From the NCBI GenBank assembly GCA_019233755.1, contig JAFAMD010000068.1:62001-126000 (forward strand): a DNA stretch of 64,000 nt, written 5' to 3'. Each line of letters begins with the position of its first letter. Position 1 is the first letter of the stretch. Under the pieces are notes generated by a model. It had not been told where the DNA came from, made no database searches, and saw only the letters and a program-made list of their open reading frames with translations. This document shows positions 35,108 through 44,381 of this stretch, one piece after another. The position numbers were made by a program, and so were the translations under genes. The stretch is from Acidobacteriaceae bacterium (lineage in GTDB: Bacteria > Acidobacteriota > Terriglobia > Bryobacterales > Bryobacteraceae).

Positions 35108-37856
35108 TCCCCGCCTTCATTATCTTCCGCAGCGCCGCCACGGTATGACTCTCCCGGTTGCGCATGACCTCTTCCGGGGCACCCGTTGCTACGATCATGC
35201 CGCCTTCCTCGCCGCCTTCGGGGCCCAGGTCAATCAGATAATCCGCGCTCTTGATGACGTCGAGATTGTGCTCAATCACCACGACGGTGTTTCCAAGATC
35301 GACGAGCCGCTGCAGAACATCGAGCAGGTGGCGCACATCCTCGAAGTGCAAGCCGGTGGTCGGCTCATCCAGCAGATAGAAGGTCCGGCCGGTCTGCCGC
35401 TTGCTCAACTCCTTCGCCAGCTTGATGCGCTGCGCCTCACCGCCGGAGAGCGTCGTCGAGGATTGGCCGAGATGCAAATAACCGAGCCCGACATCTTGCA
35501 GCGTCTTCAACTTGGCGTGTACCTGCGGAATGTTCTGCAGCATCTCCACTGCTTCGTCCACGGTTGATTCCAGCAGATCGGCAATGCTCTTGCCTTTGTA
35601 CTTAACCTGCAGCGTTTCCAGGTTGTAACGGCGCCCCCGGCATACGTCGCAGGTGACGTACACATCCGGCAGAAAGTTCATCTCGATGCGTTTGAGGCCG
35701 TCACCCTGGCAAGCTTCGCAGCGCCCGCCCTTCACGTTAAAACTGAAGCGCCCGGCTTTGTAACCGCGCTCGCGGGATTCCGGCAGCATGGCATATAGTT
35801 CGCGAATGGGCGTAAACACGCCGGTGTAGGTCGCAGGATTCGACCGCGGGGTACGCCCTATGGGAGATTGATCGATCTCGATAACTTTGTCGATATTTTC
35901 CAGCCCCAGGATGGCGTCATGCGCTCCCGGTTCCTGGCTCGATCCGTAGACTGCCTTCGCCAATGCACGATACAGGATGTCGTGAACCAAGGTCGACTTT
36001 CCGCTGCCCGAAACACCGGTCACAAGGGTCAGCGTGCCCAGCGGAAAATCTACGTCAATGTTCTTGAGGTTGTGCTCGCGCGCTCCTTTTACGCTCACTT
36101 TCAACCCGTTCCCTGGCCGTCTGACGGTGGGCGGCGTGATCGCTACATGTCCGGAAAGGTACTCGCCGGTGAGCGATTGCGCACTCCGCTTGATCTCAGC
36201 GGGGCTGCCTTGCGCGATCAGATCTCCACCAAGACGCCCGGCGCGCGGCCCCAGGTCGATGACATAGTCCGCCCGTTCGATCGTCTCGGCATCATGCTCT
36301 ACGACCAAGACCGTGTTTCCCAAGTCGCGGAGGTGATGCAGAGTATCGAGCAGCCGCTCATTGTCGCGCGGATGCAAGCCTATAGAAGGCTCATCGAGCA
36401 CATACAAGACGCCACGCAGCTTCGAGCCGATCTGCGTTGCAAGCCGGATGCGCTGTGCCTCGCCGCCGGAGAGGGTTGCCGAAGAGCGTTCCAGACTCAG
36501 ATAGTCAAGCCCAACCGCACATAAGAAATCGAGCCGGTTTTGAATCTCCTCGACAACACGGCCGACCACCTGCAATTCGCGCTCAGTGAACTTCCAGGAT
36601 CGGCTGAGCGGTAACGCCCGCGCAATCGGCATCGTGGTAAAGTCGGCAATCGATAAGCCTTTTACTTGCACCGCAAGACTCGCCGGCTTCAGACGCCGTC
36701 CGTTGCAATCCGGGCACGTCGTCGGCGACATATACTCCATCAGCCACTCACGGTAACCTTCGCTCGCCCGGCTGTAGCTCTCATCCAGAACCTTTAGAAT
36801 CCCGGGAAACTGGCTGTTGCCGTTAAGCAGGAGATTGCGCGCCTTCTTCGGCAGATCTTCGAACGCCACCGAGAGGTCAATCCCGTATTCATCGGCAGCT
36901 TCGGTAAGTGCGGACGTCATGTAGGACGATGCGCTGCCGGGCCCCAGGCCGCCTTCGAGCAGCGGCTTTGAAGGGTCGGTAATGACCTTTACCGGATCGA
37001 ATGCCCACGTGCTGCCTACGCCTTTGCAGGTTTCGCAGGCTCCGTAAGGACTGTTAAACGAGAACGAACGCGGCTCCAACTGGGGGATGCTGGTGCCATC
37101 GTTCGGACAGGCGAGTTTTTCAGAGTACAGCCGCTCCGTGCCGCCTATAACCGCGACAATCACAAGCCCGTCGGCCCATTTCAGGGCTGTTTGGATTGAA
37201 TTCTCGAGCCGCTGCTCGATGCCCGGCTTTACGACGAGCCGGTCAATCACAACCTCGATCGTGTGGTTCTTCCGCTTGTCGAGCTTAATCGGCTCGTCGA
37301 GCGTCCGCAGCTCTCCGTCGATGCGCGCACGGAAACCGCCTTTGCCAATCGCTTCGAGCTCTTTCTTGTATTCACCCTTCCGGCCCCGCGCGATCGGGGC
37401 CAGGATCATGATGCGTTCATTACGATGCAGCGCAAAGACTTGCTCCAGGATCTGGTTCGGCGACTGCCTGGCAATCTCCGCACCGCACAACGGGCAATGC
37501 GGGACTCCGACCGAGGCAAACAGCAGCCGCAGGTAGTCATAGATCTCGGTTACCGTTCCCACCGTCGACCGCGGACTCCGCGAGGTTGTCTTTTGCTCGA
37601 TCGAAATAGCCGGGCTCAGCCCGTCAATTGAATCGACATCCGGCCGCTCCATCTGATCGAGGAACTGACGCGCGTAGGGCGATAATGTCTCGACGTAACG
37701 CCGCTGCCCCTCAGCGTAAATGGTGTCGAAGGCCAGCGAGCTTTTCCCGGAGCCGCTCAACCCCGTAATGACGGTGAACGTGTTCCTGGGAATCTCGACA
37801 CTGATATTTTTTAGATTGTGCTGGCGCGCGCCATGCACCGAAATACGATCTAACAT
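35097..37856 (-). CDS. uvrA: Excinuclease ABC subunit UvrA
   Basis: The 919-residue protein is a full-length UvrA. The first ATPase starts [20 protein letters not shown]; the second has [19 protein letters not shown] signatures [12 protein letters not shown] and [12 protein letters not shown] are each followed by Walker [12 protein letters not shown] or [11 protein letters not shown]. Zinc ligands are visible as CPLCG (first half), CPDCNGRRL and CEACQGDG...CDVCRGRRY. It scans DNA for bulky lesions with UvrB in nucleotide excision repair. It heads a tight minus-strand run (CPBP protease, mtnA, TldD-like, PmbA-like, LptFG). uvrB and uvrC are not in the window. Confidence 0.97.
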   Translation of the reverse strand: MLDRISVHGARQHNLKNISVEIPRNTFTVITGLSGSGKSSLAFDTIYAEGQRRYVETLSPYARQFLDQMERPDVDSIDGLSPAISIEQKTTSRSPRSTVGTVTEIYDYLRLLFASVGVPHCPLCGAEIARQSPNQILEQVFALHRNERIMILAPIARGRKGEYKKELEAIGKGGFRARIDGELRTLDEPIKLDKRKNHTIEVVIDRLVVKPGIEQRLENSIQTALKWADGLVIVAVIGGTERLYSEKLACPNDGTSIPQLEPRSFSFNSPYGACETCKGVGSTWAFDPVKVITDPSKPLLEGGLGPGSASSYMTSALTEAADEYGIDLSVAFEDLPKKARNLLLNGNSQFPGILKVLDESYSRASEGYREWLMEYMSPTTCPDCNGRRLKPASLAVQVKGLSIADFTTMPIARALPLSRSWKFTERELQVVGRVVEEIQNRLDFLCAVGLDYLSLERSSATLSGGEAQRIRLATQIGSKLRGVLYVLDEPSIGLHPRDNERLLDTLHHLRDLGNTVLVVEHDAETIERADYVIDLGPRAGRLGGDLIAQGSPAEIKRSAQSLTGEYLSGHVAITPPTVRRPGNGLKVSVKGAREHNLKNIDVDFPLGTLTLVTGVSGSGKSTLVHDILYRALAKAVYGSSQEPGAHDAILGLENIDKVIEIDQSPIGRTPRSNPATYTGVFTPIRELYAMLPESRERGYKAGRFSFNVKGGRCEACQGDGLKRIEMNFLPDVYVTCDVCRGRRYNLETLQVKYKGKSIADLLESTVDEAVEMLQNIPQVHAKLKTLQDVGLGYLHLGQSSTTLSGGEAQRIKLAKELSKRQTGRTFYLLDEPTTGLHFEDVRHLLDVLQRLVDLGNTVVVIEHNLDVIKSADYLIDLGPEGGEEGGMIVATGAPEEVMRNRESHTVAALRKIMKAGNAA

Positions 37857-37993
37857 CTCGAAAGGGGCTGCCTCTATTGTCCTGTACTGACCGGAAGCGC
37901 GCCTAAGTCTTTGATGATAAACACCGCCCCGGGATGTCGGTAAGATAGCGGAACATCCGCAGGCGCCTCAGAGAAGGCGCAAATCTGGTTTTT

Positions 37994-38953
37994 ATGGCTA
38001 AGAATTTCAAAGACTTGTCTGAACGTGAAGTACTCGCATTGGCGGTGTCTCTCGAAGAAGAGGACGGCCGCATCTACGGCGAGTTCGCTGAAGGCCTGCG
38101 AGAGAATTACCCGGCAACCGCAAAGATGCTCGATGAGATGCAGGCCGAAGAGTCTGAACACCGCGCCAGCCTCATCGACCTGTATCGACAGCGTTTCGGA
38201 GAACACATTCCACTCATCCGGCGCCAGGACGTGAAGGGATTTGTTTCACGTCCGGCGGTCTGGCTCATTCAGCCCATCGGTCCCAATGCCGTGCGCCGGG
38301 CCATCGAGTCGATGGAGTCGGAAACCCGCCGCTTCTATGAGCTCGCCATCGAAAAAACGACCGACGCGTCGACGCGCCGGCTTCTGGGGGACCTCGCCGA
38401 AGCCGAAGCCAAGCACACTGCCACCGCCGACGTTATCGGCAGGGCGAAACTAACGCCCGCAGTCCGCCAGGATGAAAAAGAAGCCGCGCGGCGGTCATTT
38501 GTATTGCAAGTGGTTCAGCCGGGCCTCGCGGGCTTGATGGACGGCTCCGTCTCCACGCTCGCTCCGCTTTTCGCCGCCGCATTCGCAACACAGAAGACTC
38601 ATGATGCGTTCGTAGTCGGCTTGGCGGCATCCGTGGGCGCCGGCATCTCCATGGGCTTTGCCGAAGGGCTCTCCGATGACGGCTCGTTGACCGGGCGCGG
38701 CCGGCCGATGATCCGGGGCGCCGTAACCGGCGTTATGACGTTCGCCGGCGGCATAGGGCACACCCTGCCCTTTCTCATCTCGGATTTCCATATGGCCACT
38801 GCCGTTGCGGTTGGTGTTGTTATGGTTGAACTGGCCATTATCAGCTGGGTCCGCCAGCACTATATGGAAACACCGCTCGTTCGGGCCGCCCTGCAAGTCG
38901 TTCTCGGTGGGGTTCTTGTTTTCCTGGCAGGTATTCTGATCGGCAACTCGTAA
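37994..38953 (+). CDS. mbfA: MbfA-like iron exporter: ferritin-like domain fused to VIT1/CCC1 membrane domain
   Basis: The 319-residue protein joins two parts. Residues 1-150 are a rubrerythrin/ferritin-like four-helix bundle with diiron ligands in EEEDGRIYGEF, EMQAEESEHRASL, ESETRRFYELA and EAEAKHT. Residues about 165-319 are a VIT1/CCC1-type membrane domain (GLMDGSVSTLAPLFAAAF, GAGISMGFAEGLSDDGSL) with about five helices. This is the layout of MbfA, which exports ferrous iron and protects against iron and peroxide stress in rhizobia. The next gene, an AhpD-like protein 14 bases on, fits an oxidative-stress setting. I see no clear Irr or Fur box in the 137-bp upstream region. Confidence 0.85.
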   Translation: MAKNFKDLSEREVLALAVSLEEEDGRIYGEFAEGLRENYPATAKMLDEMQAEESEHRASLIDLYRQRFGEHIPLIRRQDVKGFVSRPAVWLIQPIGPNAVRRAIESMESETRRFYELAIEKTTDASTRRLLGDLAEAEAKHTATADVIGRAKLTPAVRQDEKEAARRSFVLQVVQPGLAGLMDGSVSTLAPLFAAAFATQKTHDAFVVGLAASVGAGISMGFAEGLSDDGSLTGRGRPMIRGAVTGVMTFAGGIGHTLPFLISDFHMATAVAVGVVMVELAIISWVRQHYMETPLVRAALQVVLGGVLVFLAGILIGNS

Positions 38954-38967
38954 CGGGAAGCAATTTT

Positions 38968-39372
38968 ATGGCAGCAACTCTCGGAATTATTGAATATGCG
39001 GACGCAAGTCCCGAAGTACGCGCGGTCTTCGACGACATCATGACTACGCGCAAAACAGACACGGTCAACAATTTTTGGAAGGCCCTCGCTCGTGACCCAG
39101 CCACGCTGCGCCGCACCTGGGAGAGCATCAAGCAGATCATGGCGCCGGGCGCATTGGATCCGCTGACAAAAGAATTGATCTATCTTGCCGTCAGCGCAAC
39201 CAACCAGTGCCAGTATTGCCTCGCCTCACACTCGGCTTCCGCCCGCAACAAAGGCATGACAGAGGAAATGTTTGGCGAGTTGATGGCGGTAGTCGGCATG
39301 GCGAACGAGACCAACGCTCTCGCTGCCGGCTATCAGGTCGAGATCGACGAGCAATTCAAAGCCGGGCGCTAA
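38968..39372 (+). CDS. Carboxymuconolactone decarboxylase/AhpD-like protein
   Basis: The 134-residue all-helical protein carries the AhpD-type motif CQYCLASHSASARNKG, with the CxxC pair and the following His (CxxCxxxH) that relay electrons or protons in peroxidase-linked members. Size and the surrounding ALDPLTKELIYLAVSATN sequence are typical of the family. It probably works as a thiol-dependent hydroperoxide-handling protein in the cytoplasm. The location directly behind mbfA suggests a shared iron and peroxide stress response. A true 4-carboxymuconolactone decarboxylase is unlikely, because the CxxC motif is intact and no aromatic pathway gene is near. Confidence 0.82.
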   Translation: MAATLGIIEYADASPEVRAVFDDIMTTRKTDTVNNFWKALARDPATLRRTWESIKQIMAPGALDPLTKELIYLAVSATNQCQYCLASHSASARNKGMTEEMFGELMAVVGMANETNALAAGYQVEIDEQFKAGR

Positions 39373-39409
39373 TAGAACGCGGAACGCCCCCCGCTGGCAT
39401 CATCAATAT

Positions 39410-40942
39410 ATGTTGCTGGCTGACGTCGTCCAGACGTCCCGCCGCATTGCGGCCACAAGCAAGCGCCTCGAGAAGATCGGGTTGCTCGCCTCCCTCCTCA
39501 AGCAGCTCCGCCCGGAAGAAGTCGAGATTGCCGTCGCGTATCTCTCGGGTGCGGCGCGCCAGGGACGCATCGGTATTGGCTACGCCTCATTGCAGGGCGC
39601 CGCTACCACACCGGCCGATCAGCCCAATCTGGAACTGCTGGACCTTGACCGCACTCTCGACCATATCGCCGCGGTGCAAGGATCGGGCTCCGAGCAAAAC
39701 AAGCGTCAACTGCTGAGCAACCTCTTCCGCCGTGCCACCCGCGAGGAACAGGAATGGATCACTCGCTTACTCATCGGCGAGATCCGGCAGGGCGCGCTCG
39801 AAGGCATCATGCTCGATGCCCTCGCAAAAGCGTCGGACATACCCGCCAGTCGTATCCGGCGCGCCGCCATGATGGGCGGAGGCTCAGCCGCTATCGCGCA
39901 CGCGGCTCTCGAAAAAGGCGAGGCAGGTCTCGCGCAATTCGACGTCCAACTCTTCCGGCCGGTTCAACCAATGCTCGCTCAAACCGCCGAGGACATCTCG
40001 GAAGCGCTCGATGAACTGGGCGATGCGGCAATCGAATACAAGTTCGATGGCGCCCGTATCCAGGCGCACAAGTCCGGCGATCAGGTGACGCTCTATTCGC
40101 GTGGGGCAAACGATGTGACCGCCGCAGTTCCCGAAGTAGCCGAGGCTGTTCGTGCCCTGCCAGCGGGCAACCTGATCCTCGATGGAGAGGTTCTCAGCCT
40201 CACACCCGAGGGCCGGCCGCAGCCGTTCCAGGTGTCGATGCGCCGCTTCGGCCGCAAGCTCGATGTCGATCAACTCCTGGCCGAGCTTCCCATGACCCCG
40301 TTCTGGTTCGATTTGCTGTACCTCGACGGTAGCTCGCTGATCGATGAGCCGCAAGCCAGACGCTTCGACCAGCTCACCCGGCTGGTTCGGCCGGAGAACG
40401 TGGTTCCGCATCTCGCAACTGCAGACCCCGGACGCGCCGCGTACTTTCTGCAGCAAGCCCTGAGCGAAGGCCATGAAGGCGTGATGGCGAAATCCCGATC
40501 AGCCGGATACGCCGCCGGCGCGCGCGGCCAGAGTTGGCTGAAGGTCAAACAAGCCCGTACGCTGGACCTTGTCATTCTCGCGGCCGAATGGGGCAACGGC
40601 CGCCGTCAGGGCTGGCTCAGCAATCTGCACCTGGGCGCACCTGACACGGTACAAGGCGGATTCGCCATGCTTGGCAAAACGTTCAAGGGCCTTACGGACG
40701 AAATGCTGGCCTGGCAAACCCAGGAACTGCTCAAACTGGAAATTGCCCGCGACCGGTACACCGTTTATGTGGAACCGAAGCTGGTTGTGGAGATCGCTTT
40801 CAACGAAATCCAGGTCAGCCCGCGTTACGAGAGCGGACTTGCTCTGCGCTTTGCGCGCGTAAAACGGTACCGGACTGACAAAACCGCCGCCGAGGCGGAC
40901 ACCTTCGAAACCGTGCAGCGCCTCTCCGGCACTTTTGCCTAA
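39410..40942 (+). CDS. ATP-dependent DNA ligase
   Basis: The 510-residue protein has the three-domain layout of LigB/archaeal-type ligases: an N-terminal helical DNA-binding domain (1-190), the nucleotidyltransferase core and a C-terminal OB fold. The adenylated lysine is K211 in IEYKFDGARIQAHK. Further motifs are LILDGEVLSLT, PFWFDLLYLDG, EGVMAKS and SWLKVKQ. It seals nicks in DNA using ATP, in addition to the NAD-dependent LigA expected elsewhere. It is not fused to polymerase or nuclease domains as LigD is. It lies 37 bases after the AhpD-like gene and 86 before the helicase gene, which suggests a repair-related group. Confidence 0.92.
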   Translation: MLLADVVQTSRRIAATSKRLEKIGLLASLLKQLRPEEVEIAVAYLSGAARQGRIGIGYASLQGAATTPADQPNLELLDLDRTLDHIAAVQGSGSEQNKRQLLSNLFRRATREEQEWITRLLIGEIRQGALEGIMLDALAKASDIPASRIRRAAMMGGGSAAIAHAALEKGEAGLAQFDVQLFRPVQPMLAQTAEDISEALDELGDAAIEYKFDGARIQAHKSGDQVTLYSRGANDVTAAVPEVAEAVRALPAGNLILDGEVLSLTPEGRPQPFQVSMRRFGRKLDVDQLLAELPMTPFWFDLLYLDGSSLIDEPQARRFDQLTRLVRPENVVPHLATADPGRAAYFLQQALSEGHEGVMAKSRSAGYAAGARGQSWLKVKQARTLDLVILAAEWGNGRRQGWLSNLHLGAPDTVQGGFAMLGKTFKGLTDEMLAWQTQELLKLEIARDRYTVYVEPKLVVEIAFNEIQVSPRYESGLALRFARVKRYRTDKTAAEADTFETVQRLSGTFA

Positions 40943-41028
40943 GGACCTCAGCAGAGTTCGTTTGGCAGTTTTTGCCTCTTGTTCCTCGCTGAAGAGTCCG
41001 CTACGGTAGAAGAACAAAAGGCGAATCG

Positions 41029-43389
41029 ATGAACTTAGCTCTGACTTTTGGTGACGCCGAAATTACCGAACGAACTTCCGCTCTGGAACCGCTTTCGGCC
41101 GCACACGCTCTCGCGGCACGGTTCCGCGAGGCTATGCAGGAGGATGGTTCGCCGATTCGCGCGGTGCGCCACCAGCCAGCCAAACCCGCCCAGCTTGCAG
41201 CGTGTCCGGAGAACCTGAACCCCGCGTTGGCTTCAGCCCTGAAAGCACGCGGGATCGAAAATCTATATACCCACCAGGCCGCCGCAATTGAGCACGCTCT
41301 CGCCGGCCGCAATGCCGTCGTCGTTACGCCCACTGCCAGCGGGAAAACGCTCTGCTACAACCTACCCGTCGCCCACGCCATCCTTCGCGACCCTGCCGCT
41401 CGCGCCCTGTTCCTGTTTCCCACCAAAGCCCTTGCCGAGGACCAGCGGCTGGAACTGCAGCGGCTCAATGATGCGCTTGGCAATCCGTTCGCCTGTCACA
41501 CCTATGACGGCGATACCCCGCAGGATGCGCGCCGCACCATTCGCGACAAAGCGAACATTATCCTGACGAACCCGGACATGCTGCACACCGGCATTCTTCC
41601 GCACCACACGAAATGGGCAAAGCTGTTCGAGAATCTGCAGTACTTCGTTATCGATGAGCTGCATTTTTATCGCGGGGTCTATGGCAGCCATCTCGCGAAC
41701 ATCCTCCGCCGCCTGAAGCGCATCTGCGAATTCTATGGTTCGCATCCCCAATTCATCTGCTGTTCCGCGACGATTGCCAATCCGAAGCAGCTCGCCGAAT
41801 CCATCACCGAGCAATCTTTTGAAGTCGTCGCTGAAAACGGCGCGCCATCCGGCGACAACTATTTCATCTTCTACAATCCGCCGGTGGTGAACCGGCAGCT
41901 CGGCATTCGGCGCAGTTACCTGCACGAATCACGGCGCATAGCACTCGAGTTCATTCGGCAAAACCAGCAGACACTCGTCTTCACTAACAACCGGCTGGCG
42001 ACGGAAGTTCTCACAACTTACCTGAAGGACGCCTGTTCGCAACTCCCCTTCTCTCACGAAGCCGTTCGCGGTTATCGCGGCGGTTATCTGCCGAAAGAGC
42101 GGCGACAGATCGAGGAAAATCTGCGCAGCGGCAACATTCGAGCGGTGGTGGCTACCAATGCACTCGAGCTTGGCGTCGATATCGGATCACTCGATTCTGT
42201 CGTGCTGGCGGGCTATCCGGGCAACATCGCCTCGACATGGCAAAGAGCAGGCCGCGCCGGGCGCCGGCAGTCTTCATCGATTGCGGTGCTGGTCGCTTCG
42301 AGCGCTCCGCTCGATCAGTACATCGTCGAACACCCCGATTACTTCTTCGGGTCCTCACCCGAAGAAGCACACATTAACGCCGATAATCTCGAGATCTTTC
42401 TCAGCCATCTCAAGTGTGCCGCATTCGAGCTGCCTGTACGCGACGGCGAGACATTCGGAAACCATGAGGTCGCCAGGTTCTGTAAATTTCTTGCGGAAGA
42501 TTTGAAGCTGCTTCACCGTTCCGGCGATTGCTGGCACTGGGTCAGTGACAGTTACCCGGCTGATTCGGTAAGTCTGCGGGCGATCACCAGTGATAATTTC
42601 CTGGTGGTCGATATTACCGGCGATCACAAGATCATTGCGGAGGTCGATTTCCCTTCCGCGCTCACGACGCTGCATGAGAAGGCGATCTATCTTCACGATG
42701 CACGCCAGTATCAGGTAGAAAAGCTCGACTTCGACGGGCGTAAAGCGTTTGTCCGCCAGGTCGATTCAGACTACTTCACCGACGCGATCGTTTACACGCA
42801 AGTCAGTGAGCTGGCAACGTTCGAAAAAGAAGCTGCCGCCAGCGAGCCGCTGGTACAGGCGGCGCACGGCGAGGTACGAGTAAAGCGGCAGGTAGTCGGC
42901 TTCAAAAAGATAAAGTTCTATACGCTCGAAAACGTGGGAGCCGGTCTGCTCTCGCTGCCGGAGCAGGAGATGCACACCACCGCATTCTGGCTGCACTTTG
43001 CCACCGGCTTCTTTGATGATTTCGAGGGTTTCTCGACTGCCGACTTGCAGGATGCCCTGCATGGCCTCGGCAACGTTTTGAAAACCGTCGCGACGGTGCT
43101 GCTCCTCAGCGATCCGCGTGATTTTGCAGTCGCCGTGCTGGATGACTCCGCCCTGAAATCAACTGCTTTTGAGCCTGATGTCGTTCTGTATGACAATTAT
43201 CCCGGCGGCATCGGCCAAAGCGACCCGCTGTTTCGCCGCGGCAAACAGTTACTTACCGCTGCGCTCGAGCTTGCTGCCGCGTGCCCGTGCGAAGCCGGTT
43301 GTCCGAGCTGCGTGGGGCCGCATACCGAGATTGGCCGCCGAGGCAAAGACGGCGCGATCCGTATTTTGCGCAAGACGCTTTCAGCGTAG
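41029..43389 (+). CDS. DEAD/DEAH-box helicase, MrfA/YprA-like, with C-terminal DUF1998 cysteine cluster
   Basis: The 786-residue protein has Walker A TPTASGKT (100-107), motif II IDELH, motif III CSATIANP, and a second RecA-like domain with TNALELGVDIGSLDSVVLAGYPG and QRAGRAGRRQ. The C-terminus carries DUF1998 with four clustered cysteines, CPCEAGCPSCVGPH, a zinc site. This matches Bacillus MrfA (YprA), a 3'-5' helicase involved in repair of mitomycin C lesions, and Hrq1-type helicases more widely. It normally pairs with the exonuclease MrfB; none is adjacent here. Upstream lies an ATP-dependent DNA ligase. Confidence 0.88.
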   Translation: MNLALTFGDAEITERTSALEPLSAAHALAARFREAMQEDGSPIRAVRHQPAKPAQLAACPENLNPALASALKARGIENLYTHQAAAIEHALAGRNAVVVTPTASGKTLCYNLPVAHAILRDPAARALFLFPTKALAEDQRLELQRLNDALGNPFACHTYDGDTPQDARRTIRDKANIILTNPDMLHTGILPHHTKWAKLFENLQYFVIDELHFYRGVYGSHLANILRRLKRICEFYGSHPQFICCSATIANPKQLAESITEQSFEVVAENGAPSGDNYFIFYNPPVVNRQLGIRRSYLHESRRIALEFIRQNQQTLVFTNNRLATEVLTTYLKDACSQLPFSHEAVRGYRGGYLPKERRQIEENLRSGNIRAVVATNALELGVDIGSLDSVVLAGYPGNIASTWQRAGRAGRRQSSSIAVLVASSAPLDQYIVEHPDYFFGSSPEEAHINADNLEIFLSHLKCAAFELPVRDGETFGNHEVARFCKFLAEDLKLLHRSGDCWHWVSDSYPADSVSLRAITSDNFLVVDITGDHKIIAEVDFPSALTTLHEKAIYLHDARQYQVEKLDFDGRKAFVRQVDSDYFTDAIVYTQVSELATFEKEAAASEPLVQAAHGEVRVKRQVVGFKKIKFYTLENVGAGLLSLPEQEMHTTAFWLHFATGFFDDFEGFSTADLQDALHGLGNVLKTVATVLLLSDPRDFAVAVLDDSALKSTAFEPDVVLYDNYPGGIGQSDPLFRRGKQLLTAALELAAACPCEAGCPSCVGPHTEIGRRGKDGAIRILRKTLSA

Positions 43390-43397
43390 GCGAGGCA

Positions 43398-43417
43398 CGC
43401 AGGCGAAAGCGCCTGCG
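43398..43417. terminator. GC-rich hairpin between convergent genes
   Basis: CGCAGGCG (43398-43405) and CGCCTGCG (43410-43417) form a perfect 8-bp stem with an AAAG loop, nine bases after the helicase stop and 14 before the stop of the convergent gene. There is no T-run, so it may be a REP-like element or a weak two-way transcription barrier and not a classic terminator. Confidence 0.55.
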
Positions 43418-43430
43418 CCACCACAACAGG

Positions 43431-44261
43431 CTAAGCCTTCTGGTCGTTATCTTCCGGAAACACAGCGTAGCCGGAAGGTGGCGGGTAGAGCGATTTCAAT
43501 AGATTCAGCCGCTTGCGCAGGTAACGGCTTGGGAGCTGCCGCGGCCCGGTCTCTACGTCGATGTCGCAGCAGATGCCGTGCAGATATAGCGTCAGCGTGT
43601 CGATGAACGACTGGCGCACGTACTCCGAGAACAGCGGGCTGTCGCGATTGACGTTCGATTGGCGCCGCAGCAACGTCTGCTTGGCCTGCCAGCTTTCGTC
43701 ATCCACTTCACCGTGAACGCTGTTCGTCAGCTCTTCGCGGATCATCGCCTTGTACTTTGCCGCCGCTTCAGTGGACCATTTATCAGCAACCAGCGCAGCC
43801 AGACGGCGGTACAGCCGATAGTGATACTCCGCGACGTCCTGCTCCTTAAGCGCGAACACCAGTACGGTTTCGTTTTCAAAGATGACTTGCGATGCCCAGG
43901 ACTGTTGGCCTTCGGCCGGTCTCTCGGCAACGACAAAATCTCCGGTCTTCTCGAGCGGTATGCGTTTTTTCCGCGCGCTTGACTTTGCGCCGCGCTCCGC
44001 CGCACGTTCCAGATACGGCACGAGCAGGATCGAAATGCGGGGCAACATGCCCGCAATAAAGGATGGAAGCGCTGCGACGGGCTCTTCCAGGTATTCCTTC
44101 AACACTTCCTCGCTCATGGGGACGGAAGCGCAGAAATAGCCAAAGGTATTACTGAGCGGGATCACCTCGCCACGGAAACATTCGGCGAATTGGCCCACGC
44201 TGACCCTGGAAAGACTGGATTGAGCGGAAGTGGTTGGGCTCGTTTCTCGTTGGCTGGACAT
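43431..44261 (-). CDS. Conserved hypothetical protein
   Basis: The 276-residue protein has no signal peptide or membrane helix. It starts with a Ser/Thr-rich stretch of about 20 residues, and the body is probably mostly helical: VPMSEEVLKEYLEEPVAAL, ISILLVPYLERAAERGAK, VAEYHYRLYRRLAALVADKW. The last quarter has QSFIDTLTLYLHGICCDIDV and LPSRYLRKRLNLLKSLYPPP. I do not recognise a family. It is convergent with the helicase gene, and its start is 120 bases from the divergent lpxB start. Codon use looks like that of its neighbours, so it is probably a real, vertically inherited gene. Confidence 0.5.
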   Translation of the reverse strand: MSSQRETSPTTSAQSSLSRVSVGQFAECFRGEVIPLSNTFGYFCASVPMSEEVLKEYLEEPVAALPSFIAGMLPRISILLVPYLERAAERGAKSSARKKRIPLEKTGDFVVAERPAEGQQSWASQVIFENETVLVFALKEQDVAEYHYRLYRRLAALVADKWSTEAAAKYKAMIREELTNSVHGEVDDESWQAKQTLLRRQSNVNRDSPLFSEYVRQSFIDTLTLYLHGICCDIDVETGPRQLPSRYLRKRLNLLKSLYPPPSGYAVFPEDNDQKA

Positions 44262-44381
44262 CTAGGTTTTCGACCTCGATTCTAGCAAAGCTATTAGCTT
44301 GAACTTCCGGGTCAACGGGCAAGTGAAGGGCCTTTCTGCCCTTCACAGATGCACCCCGCTGGTACACTTGAGTGGAACGAA

